Notes: generated by a model not told the origin, from the letters alone. A DNA stretch of 64,000 nucleotides from Antrihabitans auranticaus (GCF_016481275.1 NZ_JAEMNW010000004.1:372001-436000), one strand, 5' to 3'. Positions 36,865-46,088 are shown, numbered from the stretch's first letter. Numbers and translations are program-made.

Positions 36865-38016
36865 TCAGTTCTCGCGCAGCAGGTGCTGAGCGATGATGGT
36901 GCGTTGTATCTCCGAGGTGCCCTCGAAGATCTGTGTGAGGCGGCCGTCGCGCCAGTGCCGTTCGATCGCATATTCGGTGGTGTAACCGTTTCCGCCGAGC
37001 ACTTGCATCGCGGAACTCGCGACCTTCTCGGCTACCTCACTTGCAAACAGCTTTGCCATGGAACATTCCTTCTGACAGTCCAATCCGGCGTCGTAGAGGG
37101 TTGCGGCGTCGAGGTACAACGCCCTGGCGGCGGCGACTTGTGTGGCCATGTCGGCCAGGCGAAACTTGACGCCCTGGAACGACGCGATCGTTTGGCCGAA
37201 CTGCACTCGTTGACGGGCGTACTCGGTGGCGTCCTCCAGCGCACCGCGCGCAGCGCCGACCGCGCGGGCCGCGGTGTGCAGCCGTGCCCAATTGACGAGG
37301 GTCGCGAACATGCCGAACCCGTTGCCGCTCTCCCCGTTTGGGCCGAGTTGCAGGTTTGTCGACGGTATTTCGAGGTCGGTGATCTGAAGTTGCCACGAGG
37401 TGATGCCGTGATAGCCGATCTTCGGGATGGGGGTACCGGTGATGCCCTTGGGGAACTCTCCGCGCTTTTTCTCCAGCAGGAACACATCGAGGCCTTCGCG
37501 TCGACCGGGGGAGGTGCGGGCCAGGATCAGGATCGCGTCGGCAGCCTTTGCCCAACCGCACCAACGTTTCTCCCCGTTGAGCACGTACGTGTCGCCCCGC
37601 CGCTCGGCTCGGCACGAGATCGCGGCTAGGTCCGATCCGGCTTCGGGTTCGCTGAACGCGCCCGCCGAGATCCATTGCCCGCGTGCTTGACGACGCAGGA
37701 TGTCGTCGCGCCACTGCGGGTCCGTGACCCCAGAACCGACGCCGTTGGCGCGTGCAAGGACACTCGCCGCGCTCATCCAGCCTCGGGAGAGTTCCTCGGC
37801 GACCAGGCAGTACTCGGTCATTCCGAGACCGAGTCCACCGTGGTCGCGATCGATCATGATTCCGAAATAGCCGAGTTCGGCCATTCGATCGATGATCGAC
37901 CACGGGATGTCTGCGTGCAGTGGGTCGAGTTTGTTGGCGACCGGCAGCAACTCGTTGGCTGTGAACTCGCGGGCCTGCGCCTGGAGCTGGTGTTGTGCGG
38001 TCGTGAGCACCGTCAT
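36865..38016 (-). CDS. Acyl-CoA dehydrogenase of the catabolic operon
   Basis: A 383-residue FAD acyl-CoA dehydrogenase of normal length. FSEPEAGSDLAAISCRAERR near 132 is the FAD/substrate motif, LGGNGYTTEYAIERHWRDGR the C-terminal FAD contact, and QIFEGTSEIQR holds the catalytic Glu of the short/medium-chain type. It should oxidize a saturated acyl-CoA to the enoyl-CoA for the hydratase. It lies 25 bases upstream of the SCP2-like gene and after the CitE-type lyase gene. Confidence 0.93.
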   Translation of the reverse strand: MTVLTTAQHQLQAQAREFTANELLPVANKLDPLHADIPWSIIDRMAELGYFGIMIDRDHGGLGLGMTEYCLVAEELSRGWMSAASVLARANGVGSGVTDPQWRDDILRRQARGQWISAGAFSEPEAGSDLAAISCRAERRGDTYVLNGEKRWCGWAKAADAILILARTSPGRREGLDVFLLEKKRGEFPKGITGTPIPKIGYHGITSWQLQITDLEIPSTNLQLGPNGESGNGFGMFATLVNWARLHTAARAVGAARGALEDATEYARQRVQFGQTIASFQGVKFRLADMATQVAAARALYLDAATLYDAGLDCQKECSMAKLFASEVAEKVASSAMQVLGGNGYTTEYAIERHWRDGRLTQIFEGTSEIQRTIIAQHLLREN

Positions 38017-38049
38017 AGGTCGCTCCTCCGGTGAATAGTGATGGGGCGT

Positions 38050-39021
38050 TCAGCTATTTGGCGGGTCGAACCGGGTGGTACGAGGCATGTCGATGAGTCG
38101 GCCGCGCTCGGCGGTCACGAGTGCGAGCTTCCGGCTCGCTTCATCGATCATTTCGTCGCCGAGCATCACTGCGCCGAGTCCGCCGCCCGCAGCGGAGGAG
38201 TAGTAGTCGTAGGCGTCGATGATCATCTCGGCCTTGTCGTAGATCGCCTGCGTCGGAGCGAAAACGTCGTTGGCGGTGTCGATTTGACCGGGGTGGAGGA
38301 CCCATTTGCCGTCATAGCCGTAGGCGGCTGCGCGTTCGGCGGATGCTCGGTAGCCGTCCAGGTCCCGGATAAGTGCGAAGGGCCCGTCGATGGCCTGCAG
38401 TCCGTATTTGCGCGCGGTCATCGCGATCGTCATGAGCACGGTGTCGAAGGGATCGAAGCCAGAGGCGCCGGGGGCGCCGATCGTCAGCGCAGGCATCTTC
38501 ATGGCGGCCATGAAATCCCCGGGTCCGAAGATAAGTGCCTCGGTACGGGAGGTTGCGGCTGCGATCGCGTCGATCTCGCTGAGCCCAGCCGGGCCCTCGA
38601 TCTGCGCTTCGATGCCGATCCCGCCGACCGGCAGACCCAATTCACGTTCGATCTGTGTCAGCAACACATCCAACCAATGGATGTGGGCGACTCGTTCGAC
38701 TTTCGGGAGCATGATGCAGTCGAGGTTCGCGCCAGCGCCGCGGACCACCTGGAGAACATCTTCGTGTGCCCATTCGGTATCGGCATCGTTGACGCGTACG
38801 ACTCGAGTCTTCCCGGACCAGTCGCCGTGATTCAGCGCCTGAACGACCGCTGTTCGGGCGGCAGGTTTGGCTACGGGTGCGACGGCGTCTTCGAGGTCGA
38901 GGAATACTTGGTCGGACGAAAATCCCTGCGCCTTCTTCAGCATCTTGTCGCTACTTCCGGGCACAGCCATACAGGACCGGCGGGGACGTAGGGGGCGGTT
39001 TGTGATCACTGGTGAGTTCAC
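38050..39021 (-). CDS. HpcH/CitE-family acyl-CoA lyase
   Basis: A 323-residue TIM-barrel lyase of the malyl-CoA/citramalyl-CoA type (Mcl/CitE), which cleaves 3-hydroxyacyl-CoA esters to a keto acid and acetyl- or propionyl-CoA with Mg2+. Motifs: VFLDLEDAVAP near 40, RVVRVND near 74, MLPKVERV, IEAQIEGPAGL (metal Glu), FGPGDF, and DGKWVLHPGQID. It overlaps the MaoC-type gene by 4 bases (ATGA). Following a mesaconyl-CoA-hydratase-like enzyme, a beta-methylmalyl- or citramalyl-CoA substrate is likely. Confidence 0.92.
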   Translation of the reverse strand: MNSPVITNRPLRPRRSCMAVPGSSDKMLKKAQGFSSDQVFLDLEDAVAPVAKPAARTAVVQALNHGDWSGKTRVVRVNDADTEWAHEDVLQVVRGAGANLDCIMLPKVERVAHIHWLDVLLTQIERELGLPVGGIGIEAQIEGPAGLSEIDAIAAATSRTEALIFGPGDFMAAMKMPALTIGAPGASGFDPFDTVLMTIAMTARKYGLQAIDGPFALIRDLDGYRASAERAAAYGYDGKWVLHPGQIDTANDVFAPTQAIYDKAEMIIDAYDYYSSAAGGGLGAVMLGDEMIDEASRKLALVTAERGRLIDMPRTTRFDPPNS

Positions 39022-40025
39022 CTTTCAGTAGCGTTCGTTGAGCTGGTCGAGTCGAAGTCGCGGCCGATCGAGGCGAAATCGGCTGCGGTGGAACGAGTCC
39101 GGACCTGGAGTTTGCGGGTTACTTCGCACACGACGTCGCCGTGTTGGTTCATGCCGAAATGGCGGAAGGAGACGATCGCATCGCCGCCGGCGATCGGTTC
39201 GACGGCCAGCACCTCCGTGGCCGCGCCGACGGTGTCGCCGTGCCGGACCGGAACTGCGAAACGGATGTCGTCGAGCCCGATTTCGCGAACTGACTGCCCG
39301 CTGGTGTCTTGAGTTGCGAGGCCGACCGTGAGGGCAAGGGTCAGGCCGCCGAAATTGATGCGCCCGCCGAAAGCGGACCCGGCCATCTCCTGTTCGCTGA
39401 AATGCCCCGAGGCAGTGTTCATCACGAGCAGTGTCAGTCCGTTGAGATCGAGATCGGTGATGGTCCGTGTCCGGGCATGTCGGAAGCGTGCCCCGACGAC
39501 GAAATCCTCCGCAAACCCATCGGGAACGGCTGCGAGACCGTGGCTTTCGGCGCGTAGCCGCACGAGATTGGTGCGCCTGAACCTGATCACCGGATCGGCC
39601 GCCACCCGGCCGAGCGTCTCCCAGGTGACGATTCCGGCGTCCGTTCGAGATGCCGACTTTCGTGCGTCGACGACCGTGCTCGAGGCCGTGAGGGTCTGTC
39701 CCGGATAGACGTCACGGATGTACTCGACTGCGCTCGCGCCCAAGAACGGTCCGCCGGCCTCGCTGAGATCTTCGACGCTCAGTCCGAAGACCACGTCGAA
39801 CACGAGCAGCGGGTTGACGACCTCGTCTGGGTGCCCGGCGGCCACGGCAGCGGTGCGATTGAAGTACATCGGGTTGAACGCGAGCATCTGGGTGCTGAAG
39901 GCGATGTTGTCGCTCCCGTGAATCGTTCGGCCCCAGTGATGGTCGAAGACGCGGCCGACGACGTGATCTTCGAATGCTGTGCCGCGGGGGATCAGGGGCC
40001 AATCGTGTGGCTCCAAAGTCTTCAT
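39018..40025 (-). CDS. Double-hotdog MaoC-type hydratase (mesaconyl-CoA-hydratase-like)
   Basis: A 335-residue protein with two hotdog units. The first half has VGRVFDHHWGRTIHGSDNIA and the second VGARFRHARTRTITDLDLNG, both MaoC-like, with a total length like mesaconyl-C1-CoA hydratases. It should add water to an unsaturated branched acyl-CoA, giving the substrate of the overlapping lyase. It heads the minus-strand operon. Start at 40025 (MKTLEPHDW) or 40040; neither has a strong ribosome site. Palindrome O1 and two direct repeats lie upstream. Confidence 0.85.
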   Translation of the reverse strand: MKTLEPHDWPLIPRGTAFEDHVVGRVFDHHWGRTIHGSDNIAFSTQMLAFNPMYFNRTAAVAAGHPDEVVNPLLVFDVVFGLSVEDLSEAGGPFLGASAVEYIRDVYPGQTLTASSTVVDARKSASRTDAGIVTWETLGRVAADPVIRFRRTNLVRLRAESHGLAAVPDGFAEDFVVGARFRHARTRTITDLDLNGLTLLVMNTASGHFSEQEMAGSAFGGRINFGGLTLALTVGLATQDTSGQSVREIGLDDIRFAVPVRHGDTVGAATEVLAVEPIAGGDAIVSFRHFGMNQHGDVVCEVTRKLQVRTRSTAADFASIGRDFDSTSSTNATER

Positions 40026-40042
40026 AGGGACTCGTTTCATTG

Positions 40043-40073
40043 AGTGGCACAAGCGGACTGCTAAGTGGCACAA
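40043..40073 (-). promoter_or_regulatory. Tandem AGTGGCACAA repeats upstream of the MaoC-type gene
   Basis: AGTGGCACAA occurs at 40043-40052 and 40064-40073, exactly 21 bases (two helix turns) apart. The GTGGCA core resembles one half of the IclR-type palindromes nearby. Confidence 0.45.
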
Positions 40074-40114
40074 ATAGTGTTACGCGCCACTCGCCGATCT
40101 GTCAATGGCAAACG

Positions 40115-40129
40115 TGCCGTATGACGGCA
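40115..40129. promoter_or_regulatory. IclR-type operator O1
   Basis: TGCCGTATGACGGCA: perfect 6-bp arms with a 3-base centre. It is followed by TATAGTCC, as is O2. It lies between the two divergent catabolic operons. Confidence 0.65.
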
Positions 40130-40246
40130 TATAGTCCTTGAGTCACGCAAAGCGAAACGACGTGCAGCCCGCTGGATCGACAGAAAACGGGCATTGACAA
40201 GGCATCATTGAACGTCACATACTCAAATCAAATCGAGAACTTTACG

Positions 40247-40261
40247 TGCCGCTATATGGCA
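40247..40261. promoter_or_regulatory. IclR-type operator O2
   Basis: TGCCGCTATATGGCA, preceded by ACG and followed by TATAGTCC exactly as at O1. It ends 21 bases before the aldehyde dehydrogenase start, overlapping the expected promoter or transcription start. Confidence 0.7.
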
Positions 40262-40282
40262 TATAGTCCACTAGGAGCGCAA

Positions 40283-41698
40283 ATGAAGGTCAATTTCGAC
40301 CACTGGATCGACGGTCAGAGTGCACCAGCCCGCGACGGCGGTCAGTTCACGACGAAGAGCCCGGTCGACGGCGCCGAAATCGCAACCATCGCCATGGGCA
40401 CCGCCGCAGATGTCGAGGACGCTGTCAGCGCAGCACAGGCTGCTGCGTCGGCCTGGCGACGACAAAAGCCGATCGCCCGAGGCCGCTTGCTCATGCGCCT
40501 AGCCGAATCCATCCTGGCCCATGCGGACGAGCTCGCACGCCTCGAGGCGGGGGAGGCAGGCAAACCCGATTCGAACGCGCGGCAGGAAATTGCCGGTGCT
40601 GCCGCATATTTCGAGTTCTACGGCGGGCTCGTCAACTCGCTCCACGGCGAGACCATCGACTTGGGGCCCGAGCACCACAGTTTTACACGACGTGAGCCGT
40701 TCGGCGTGGTTGGCGTCATTACCCCCTGGAATGTCCCGCTGAACCAAGCCGCGCGAGCAGCGGCGCCCGCGCTCGCCGCCGGCAATGTCGTAGTGATCAA
40801 GCCGTCGGAATTCACGTCGGCCACCACCTTGGTACTTGCACGACTCGCAACAGAGGTTGGATTTCCGCCCGGCGTGCTGAACGTAGTGACCGGCGACGGC
40901 CAGGGACCCGGATCCGCGCTCGTGAAGAATCCCGGAGTTCGAAAGATCGTCTTCACAGGGTCGGTACGCGCGGGACGCGAGGTCGGTCGGGTTGCGGCTG
41001 ACAGGATCATTCCTTTGACACTCGAACTCGGCGGGAAATCGGCGAACATCGTCTTCGCAGACGCCGACCTGGACCGCGCTGCGGCAATGTCTCTCGTCGC
41101 CTTCACGATGAATACCGGGCAGGTCTGTTCGGCCGGAACACGGCTGCTCGTGCAACGTCCGGTTCACGACGAATTCGTCGCGAGGCTCGTCGAGGCCACT
41201 GAGAAACTCAGCGCCGCAGGGACGTTGGGTCCGGTCACCACGCGAGCGCAGTACGACAAGGTTATCGAGTACTTCGAGATTGCCCGGGACGACGGCGCAC
41301 ACGCCGCGGTCGGCGGTGTGGCCATTGGCGACCGAGGCGACGGATTCTTCGTCCCCCCAACGATTTACACGGACGTGGACAACTCGATGCGCATCGCGCG
41401 CGAGGAAGTCTTTGGACCTGTCGTGGTCGTAATAGCCTTCGACGACGAACAGGAGGCCGTCTCCGTCGCCAACGACAGCGATTATGGCCTGGTCTCCGGT
41501 GTGTGGACCCGCGACATCTCACGAGCGCTCCGCGTGGCGGACCAACTCGAGACCGGACAGGTCTTCGTCAACACGTGGTTCGCGGGTGGGGTCGAGACGC
41601 CTTTCGGCGGATACAAGCAGAGCGGTTACGGACGCGAGAAGGGTGTCGAAGCACTGCATCACTACACCCAGGTCAAGAGCGTGACGGTCGCGCTGTGA
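40283..41698 (+). CDS. NAD(P)-dependent aldehyde dehydrogenase
   Basis: A 471-residue ALDH-superfamily enzyme that oxidizes an aldehyde to the acid. FGVVGVITPWNVPLNQAARA near 141 (cofactor/Asn region), FTGSVRAGREVG (Rossmann turn), LELGGKSANIVF with the general-base Glu, and NTGQVCSAGTRL with the catalytic Cys near 278. AGGAG lies 6 bases upstream of the ATG at 40283; an earlier frame start would overlap operator O2. It heads the plus-strand operon, and its stop overlaps the CoA-transferase GTG (GTGA). Confidence 0.95.
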   Translation: MKVNFDHWIDGQSAPARDGGQFTTKSPVDGAEIATIAMGTAADVEDAVSAAQAAASAWRRQKPIARGRLLMRLAESILAHADELARLEAGEAGKPDSNARQEIAGAAAYFEFYGGLVNSLHGETIDLGPEHHSFTRREPFGVVGVITPWNVPLNQAARAAAPALAAGNVVVIKPSEFTSATTLVLARLATEVGFPPGVLNVVTGDGQGPGSALVKNPGVRKIVFTGSVRAGREVGRVAADRIIPLTLELGGKSANIVFADADLDRAAAMSLVAFTMNTGQVCSAGTRLLVQRPVHDEFVARLVEATEKLSAAGTLGPVTTRAQYDKVIEYFEIARDDGAHAAVGGVAIGDRGDGFFVPPTIYTDVDNSMRIAREEVFGPVVVVIAFDDEQEAVSVANDSDYGLVSGVWTRDISRALRVADQLETGQVFVNTWFAGGVETPFGGYKQSGYGREKGVEALHHYTQVKSVTVAL

Positions 41699-42939
41699 CC
41701 ACCCACTCTCGTCGCGCAGCGAGCGGCGGCCCACTCGATGGAGTACGAGTCGTCGACCTCACGCACGCACTCGCTGGGCCCTACGCCACTATGTTGCTCG
41801 CCGACATGGGTGCAGATGTGCTGAAAATCGAAACGCCCGCCGGTGACATGTCCCGTCTGACCGGACCGTTCCACGTCGACGACCAGGAGCGCGCGTTCGG
41901 CGGATACTTCCAGAGTGTCAACCGCGGCAAGCGCAGCATCGTCCTCGATCTGAAGACCGAAGCCGGCATCGCCGCATTCCGAAAGCTCGTCGCCGAAGCA
42001 GACGTACTCGTCGAAAACTTCACCGCAGGTGTCATGGAGCGCCTCGGTTTGTCCTATGAATCACTGAGCGCGGACAACCCGCGCCTCATCTATGCCGCCG
42101 TGCGCGGCTTCGGTGACGCCCGGTCGGGTGAGAGCCCGTACCTGCATTGGCCGGCTTTCGACGTGGTCGTCCAGGCGATGGCCGGTCTCATGGGCATCAC
42201 CGGCACCGAGGACGGCAACCCGATCAAGGTGGGGCCGGGTATCGGGGATATCTATCCCGGCACGATGCTGGCCCTCGGTGTCACCGCAGCGCTGTACGAG
42301 ACCCGCGGGTCCGGCCTCGGGCAGTTCGTCGATGTGGCGATGTACGACGCGATCCTCGCCCTGTGCGAACGGATCATCTATCAGCACTCCTACACCGGGT
42401 CGGTGCCCACGCCCGAGGGAAACCGGCACCCTCTGCTCAGTCCCTTCGACATCCTGCCTGCAGTCGACGGCTGGGTCGCGATCGCTGCGCCGAACGACGT
42501 CCGGTGGCGCACGCTCTGCGGGCTCATAGGTCGACCAGATCTGGCTGCCGATCCCGATCTGGCCACGAACCGGCTGCGAGTCGCGCGGCGTCGTGAGGTG
42601 TTCGATTGCCTCGCTGACTGGACCGGCGTGCGGACCAAGGCAGAAATCTTGGCTCAGCTGGGCGGTCGCGTCCCAGTCGGCGATGTACGCGACGCAGCCG
42701 AAATCATGGCCGATCCGCACGTGGCTGCTCGCAAGATGGTCATTCAGCTCGAGCACCCTGGTATGTCCCACACGCTCGCCGTTGCCGGTCAGCCGATGAA
42801 GTTTTCGGGCACGCCCGCAGAACCGGATCGCCGAGCGCCGTTGCTGGACGAGCACGGAGCGGATGTCCGGGAACACCTGGACCAAGGCCGCTCAGGCTTC
42901 CCCCGTCGATTCGCGGCCCTGGCAGACCGCAGCGTGTGA
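41695..42939 (+). CDS. CaiB/BaiF family III CoA-transferase
   Basis: A 414-residue formyl-CoA-transferase-type enzyme that moves CoA from a donor thioester to a carboxylic acid. LAGPYATMLLADMGADVLKI near 26-45 and the YESLSADNPRLIYAAVRGFG region are typical; a conserved Asp in FVDVAMYDAILA fits the active-site neighbourhood. It starts at GTG 41695, overlapping the aldehyde dehydrogenase stop. Placed right after an aldehyde dehydrogenase, it probably activates the acid that enzyme makes. Confidence 0.93.
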   Translation: MTTHSRRAASGGPLDGVRVVDLTHALAGPYATMLLADMGADVLKIETPAGDMSRLTGPFHVDDQERAFGGYFQSVNRGKRSIVLDLKTEAGIAAFRKLVAEADVLVENFTAGVMERLGLSYESLSADNPRLIYAAVRGFGDARSGESPYLHWPAFDVVVQAMAGLMGITGTEDGNPIKVGPGIGDIYPGTMLALGVTAALYETRGSGLGQFVDVAMYDAILALCERIIYQHSYTGSVPTPEGNRHPLLSPFDILPAVDGWVAIAAPNDVRWRTLCGLIGRPDLAADPDLATNRLRVARRREVFDCLADWTGVRTKAEILAQLGGRVPVGDVRDAAEIMADPHVAARKMVIQLEHPGMSHTLAVAGQPMKFSGTPAEPDRRAPLLDEHGADVREHLDQGRSGFPRRFAALADRSV

Positions 42940-42997
42940 GTCCGCAAGCGCAAGAACACATTTCCGATACCGATTCTTCTAGTGAGCGAGGTTCGCT

Positions 42998-43741
42998 ATG
43001 TCCCCCGACGACGAGCACGTATTAGTGGAGCACCACGACGGCTGGGCGTTGATCACACTCAACCGGCCCGACAAGCGCAACGCCATGAACAGAGCAGCGC
43101 AGCGCCGTCTGCGGGAAGTCTTCACCGAGGTGTACGACAAGAAGGTCGTTGTTCTGACCGGCGTCGGCTCGAGCTTCTGTTCTGGTGTCGACCTGACCGA
43201 AACGCACGTCGCTTCGCAGACGGACAGGTTGGCAAGCGCGAACATCGGATACTGGGCCGAGTGCAACGAAGATCTTCGGAAGCATCCGGCGCTGTTCATC
43301 GCCGCGGTGAACGGATTCGCGCTGGGCGGAGGCTCGACTCTCGTTCACAACTGTGAGCTTGCGATCGCCGCCGAATCCGCGAGCATCGGCACACCGGAGA
43401 TGGGATTCGGTGCGTGGGCGGCGCTCTCCGGGCCGTCACTCATCAACCGGGTGCTGCCGAAGCACGCCGCCCAGCTCATCTTCCTGGCCAAGCGAGTAGA
43501 CGCAGCCACAGCGTGGCGAATGGGCATGGTCAACGAGGTCGTTCCAGACGACCAACTCCTGGCACGAAGCATCGAAATCGCCGAGCACATCGCAAAATTC
43601 GACCCGATCGCCCTGGACTGGGGGAAGCGTGCCTTTCACAGCATGGTGAACGCGTCGTGGGAGGAGTCGATGAAGGTCAGCCGGCTCACGGGGTGGTCCA
43701 TCGAGGCGAGTCGAACTCACCAACGCGGGCCCCTCGATTGA
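42998..43741 (+). CDS. Enoyl-CoA hydratase/isomerase-family protein (plus-strand operon)
   Basis: A 247-residue crotonase-fold enzyme. WALITLNRPDKRNAMNRAAQ near 16, SSFCSGVDLTETH near 58 and AAVNGFALGGGSTLVHNCEL near 103 are the oxyanion-hole segments. At the usual catalytic Glu positions it has TPEMGFGAWAALSG, so one Glu is present and the second is not obvious; hydratase, isomerase or hydrolase activity is possible. It lies between the CoA-transferase and DUF35 genes in the same operon. Confidence 0.9.
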   Translation: MSPDDEHVLVEHHDGWALITLNRPDKRNAMNRAAQRRLREVFTEVYDKKVVVLTGVGSSFCSGVDLTETHVASQTDRLASANIGYWAECNEDLRKHPALFIAAVNGFALGGGSTLVHNCELAIAAESASIGTPEMGFGAWAALSGPSLINRVLPKHAAQLIFLAKRVDAATAWRMGMVNEVVPDDQLLARSIEIAEHIAKFDPIALDWGKRAFHSMVNASWEESMKVSRLTGWSIEASRTHQRGPLD

Positions 43742-43766
43742 CATCCGACGCTGCAACTGAAGAGAG

Positions 43767-44153
43767 ATGAACGCCATGGTTGAACCTTGGATCGAAACGA
43801 ATCCCCACGAATCGGTCGCCCTTGTGCGTCGGGAGGGTCGGATCGTAGGCAGCTGCTGCGTCGAATGCGGTCAGGCGGCATTCCCGCCGGTTCGAGTGTG
43901 CCGTAACTGCCGTGCGTCGAATTTGGAGGAGCGGACATTTGCAGATCACGGAAACCTGTACTCCTACACGGTCGTTCATGTGAGCTCGGCACGCGCGGTT
44001 CCGTACGCGGTGGGTTACGTAGACCTCGCGGACGGCCTCAGAGTCCTCGGCGATCTCGATATCTCGCCCGATGCGCTGGCTTGCGATACGCAGGTGCGTT
44101 TGCGCAACGGACCCACCGGATGGGCCTTTCACTCCAGCGAGACGAACCCGTGA
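43767..44153 (+). CDS. DUF35 / OB-fold partner of the thiolase
   Basis: A 128-residue protein with an N-terminal zinc-ribbon (CCVECGQ...VCRNCRASNLE) and a C-terminal OB-fold (GNLYSYTVVHVSSARAVPYA). DUF35 proteins bind SCP-x-type thiolases and help bind acyl-CoA; in steroid side-chain degradation the pair is a retro-aldolase. Its stop overlaps the thiolase GTG (GTGA), the usual arrangement for obligate partners. MVEPW at 43776 is an alternative start. Confidence 0.9.
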   Translation: MNAMVEPWIETNPHESVALVRREGRIVGSCCVECGQAAFPPVRVCRNCRASNLEERTFADHGNLYSYTVVHVSSARAVPYAVGYVDLADGLRVLGDLDISPDALACDTQVRLRNGPTGWAFHSSETNP

Positions 44154-45301
44154 GCGCGGCGTACGTCATGGGTGCCGAGATGGTCCGAATGGGTCGCCAT
44201 CCACATTCGAGCTACGTCGGCCTCGCGGCTCCGGCCGTCATCGCTGCCGTGCAGTCCGCGGGCCTATCGCTCGAGGACGTGGGCTCGGTGGCTTGCGGGC
44301 ATTCTTTCGGCGGCCCGCTCCTCGGTCAACGCATCATGTCGCGGCTCGGGGCCGGTCGTATACCAGTGACCAATGTCGAGAATGCGTGCTCGGGCGGAGG
44401 AACTGCCCTGCGCACCGCGATCCAGGACGTCGAATCTGGACGCGTAGACGTTGCCTTGGCAATTGGCGTCGACAGTCTCTCGCAGTTCGGCAAGGGCACG
44501 CTGCCCCTGCCGGAGAGGGATGTCGAGACCGAGATCGGGCTGGTGATGCCGGCTCTCTATGCCTTGCGGGCTCGCCGATTCATGCATGAACGCGATGCTT
44601 CCGTCTCGGACTTGGCCCTCGTCAGCGTGAAGAATCGACGGCACGGGAGCACGAACCCCTGTGCCCAGTTCCGCTCCGAAGTAACTGTGGCAGAGGTACT
44701 TGCGTCGCGTCCGATCGCCGATCCCCTGACGCTCCTTCAGTGTTGCCCAACGGGCGACGGTGCGGCCGTAGCGGTGGTCGTCTCGGAGAAGGTGCGCCGC
44801 AGACTCGGTGGGCCTGCTGTTCGAGTGCTCGCGTCGACGTTGCACTCTGGGCAGTACGAGAGCGGCCGGCGCGACATGCTCGCGCCGGAGATCACCGCCG
44901 AGTCGGCGTGTGAGGCGTACGAGATGGCGGGTCTGGGACCCGACGACCTGGATCTGGTCGAGCTGCACGACGCCTTCTCGATCGCGGAGCTGGTGTATTA
45001 CGAGGTGTTGGGCTTGTGCAAAGCCGGCGACGCGGTGCAATTTCTGACGTCTGGGTCCAGCACGTACGGCGGCGATGTTGTGGTCAACCCGTCGGGCGGG
45101 CTCTTGTCGAGGGGACACCCCGTCGGTGCCACTGGATTGGCGCAGGTCGTGGAGTGCTTCGCGCAGCTCACACAACGTGCGGGCAGCCGGCAGGTAGAAG
45201 GCGCAACCATCGGCATGACCCACGTGACGGGCGGCGGTATAGCTGGGCTCGACCACGGTGCATGCTCGGTTCATATCTTGGCTGCTGATGGCGTTCGCTG
45301 A
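44150..45301 (+). CDS. SCP-x/Ltp2-type thiolase or aldolase
   Basis: A 383-residue thiolase-fold protein of the lipid-transfer (SCP-x, Ltp2) subgroup. The Cys is in VENACSGGGTALRTA near 79; LVELHDAFSIAELVYYEVLG supplies the His region; and NPSGGLLSRGHPVGATGLAQ the C-terminal His motif. GTG at 44150 overlaps the DUF35 gene. Such pairs cleave 3-keto- or tertiary 3-hydroxyacyl-CoA. It ends the plus-strand operon and converges on iclR with a 12-base gap. Confidence 0.92.
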   Translation: MSAAYVMGAEMVRMGRHPHSSYVGLAAPAVIAAVQSAGLSLEDVGSVACGHSFGGPLLGQRIMSRLGAGRIPVTNVENACSGGGTALRTAIQDVESGRVDVALAIGVDSLSQFGKGTLPLPERDVETEIGLVMPALYALRARRFMHERDASVSDLALVSVKNRRHGSTNPCAQFRSEVTVAEVLASRPIADPLTLLQCCPTGDGAAVAVVVSEKVRRRLGGPAVRVLASTLHSGQYESGRRDMLAPEITAESACEAYEMAGLGPDDLDLVELHDAFSIAELVYYEVLGLCKAGDAVQFLTSGSSTYGGDVVVNPSGGLLSRGHPVGATGLAQVVECFAQLTQRAGSRQVEGATIGMTHVTGGGIAGLDHGACSVHILAADGVR

Positions 45302-45313
45302 TGTCCTCGGTAG

Positions 45314-46066
45314 TCAGCCGAGAGCGCGGCCGATGCGTGCACACGTTTCGCGTGCGAGTCCGCCCCACTCCTCGACGCGGTCAGGGTCGAATCGGGTTGC
45401 CGGCATGGAGATGCTGACCGCGGCGAGGGTCCCGACGGCACTACCGATCGCGAAGACGTCTTCGCGGTTCTCTGCGAAGTTGGCGGCATAGCCTTGTGCG
45501 CGAACTTGTTCGAGCTGGCGAAGGAAATCGGGCGCGGATGTGAGGGTCGTCGGTGTAATCCGGTCCAAGCCGCCGTTGATGTAAGCGTTGAGTCGCGCAT
45601 CCTCCCACCCGGACATAATCGCCTTGCCCGATGCGGACGCGTGAAGCGGAATTGTCGTGCCGATCGCCATGAACGTGCGGACCGGTCGCGTGGAGTCGAC
45701 CCGGTCGAGTACGACCATCGAACGATCACCGATGGGCACACCGAAGTGGATGGTCTCCTGCGTTTGTTGCGCGAGCCATTGGACATGCGGTAACGCTGCC
45801 TGGAGCAGGCTCGGTTCGCCACCTGCCCTATGGCCGATGGAGCGGACCTTCGCGGCGAGGAACCACCGTGTCCGGTGCTCGTCGGTCGACACGAGCCATC
45901 CAGCCTCCGCCAATGTCTTCAGAGTTCGCTGCACAGAAGACTTCGGCATGTCGAGGCGCCGCGCGAGATCAGCAACCCCGATCGGCTGCGCGTCGGCGAT
46001 GACCTCGAGAACGAGAAGGCCTCGCGCGAGGCTGCTCATCGAGTCAGTGGTTCCGTTCGTATCCAT
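45314..46066 (-). CDS. IclR-family regulator of the catabolic cluster
   Basis: A 250-residue IclR-type regulator. The winged HTH is IGVADLARRLDMPKSSVQRT near 28-47 followed by LKTLAEAGWLV. The GAF-like effector domain follows, with the C-terminal VSISMPATRFDPDRVEEWGG typical of the family. Operator O3 lies 22 bases upstream of its ATG, and near-identical palindromes precede three other transcription units of the cluster. It is probably autoregulated and controls all of them, most likely as a repressor given the promoter-overlapping sites. Confidence 0.93.
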   Translation of the reverse strand: MDTNGTTDSMSSLARGLLVLEVIADAQPIGVADLARRLDMPKSSVQRTLKTLAEAGWLVSTDEHRTRWFLAAKVRSIGHRAGGEPSLLQAALPHVQWLAQQTQETIHFGVPIGDRSMVVLDRVDSTRPVRTFMAIGTTIPLHASASGKAIMSGWEDARLNAYINGGLDRITPTTLTSAPDFLRQLEQVRAQGYAANFAENREDVFAIGSAVGTLAAVSISMPATRFDPDRVEEWGGLARETCARIGRALG

Positions 46067-46088
46067 CCAGGGTCTCCGATCGCTTTTG

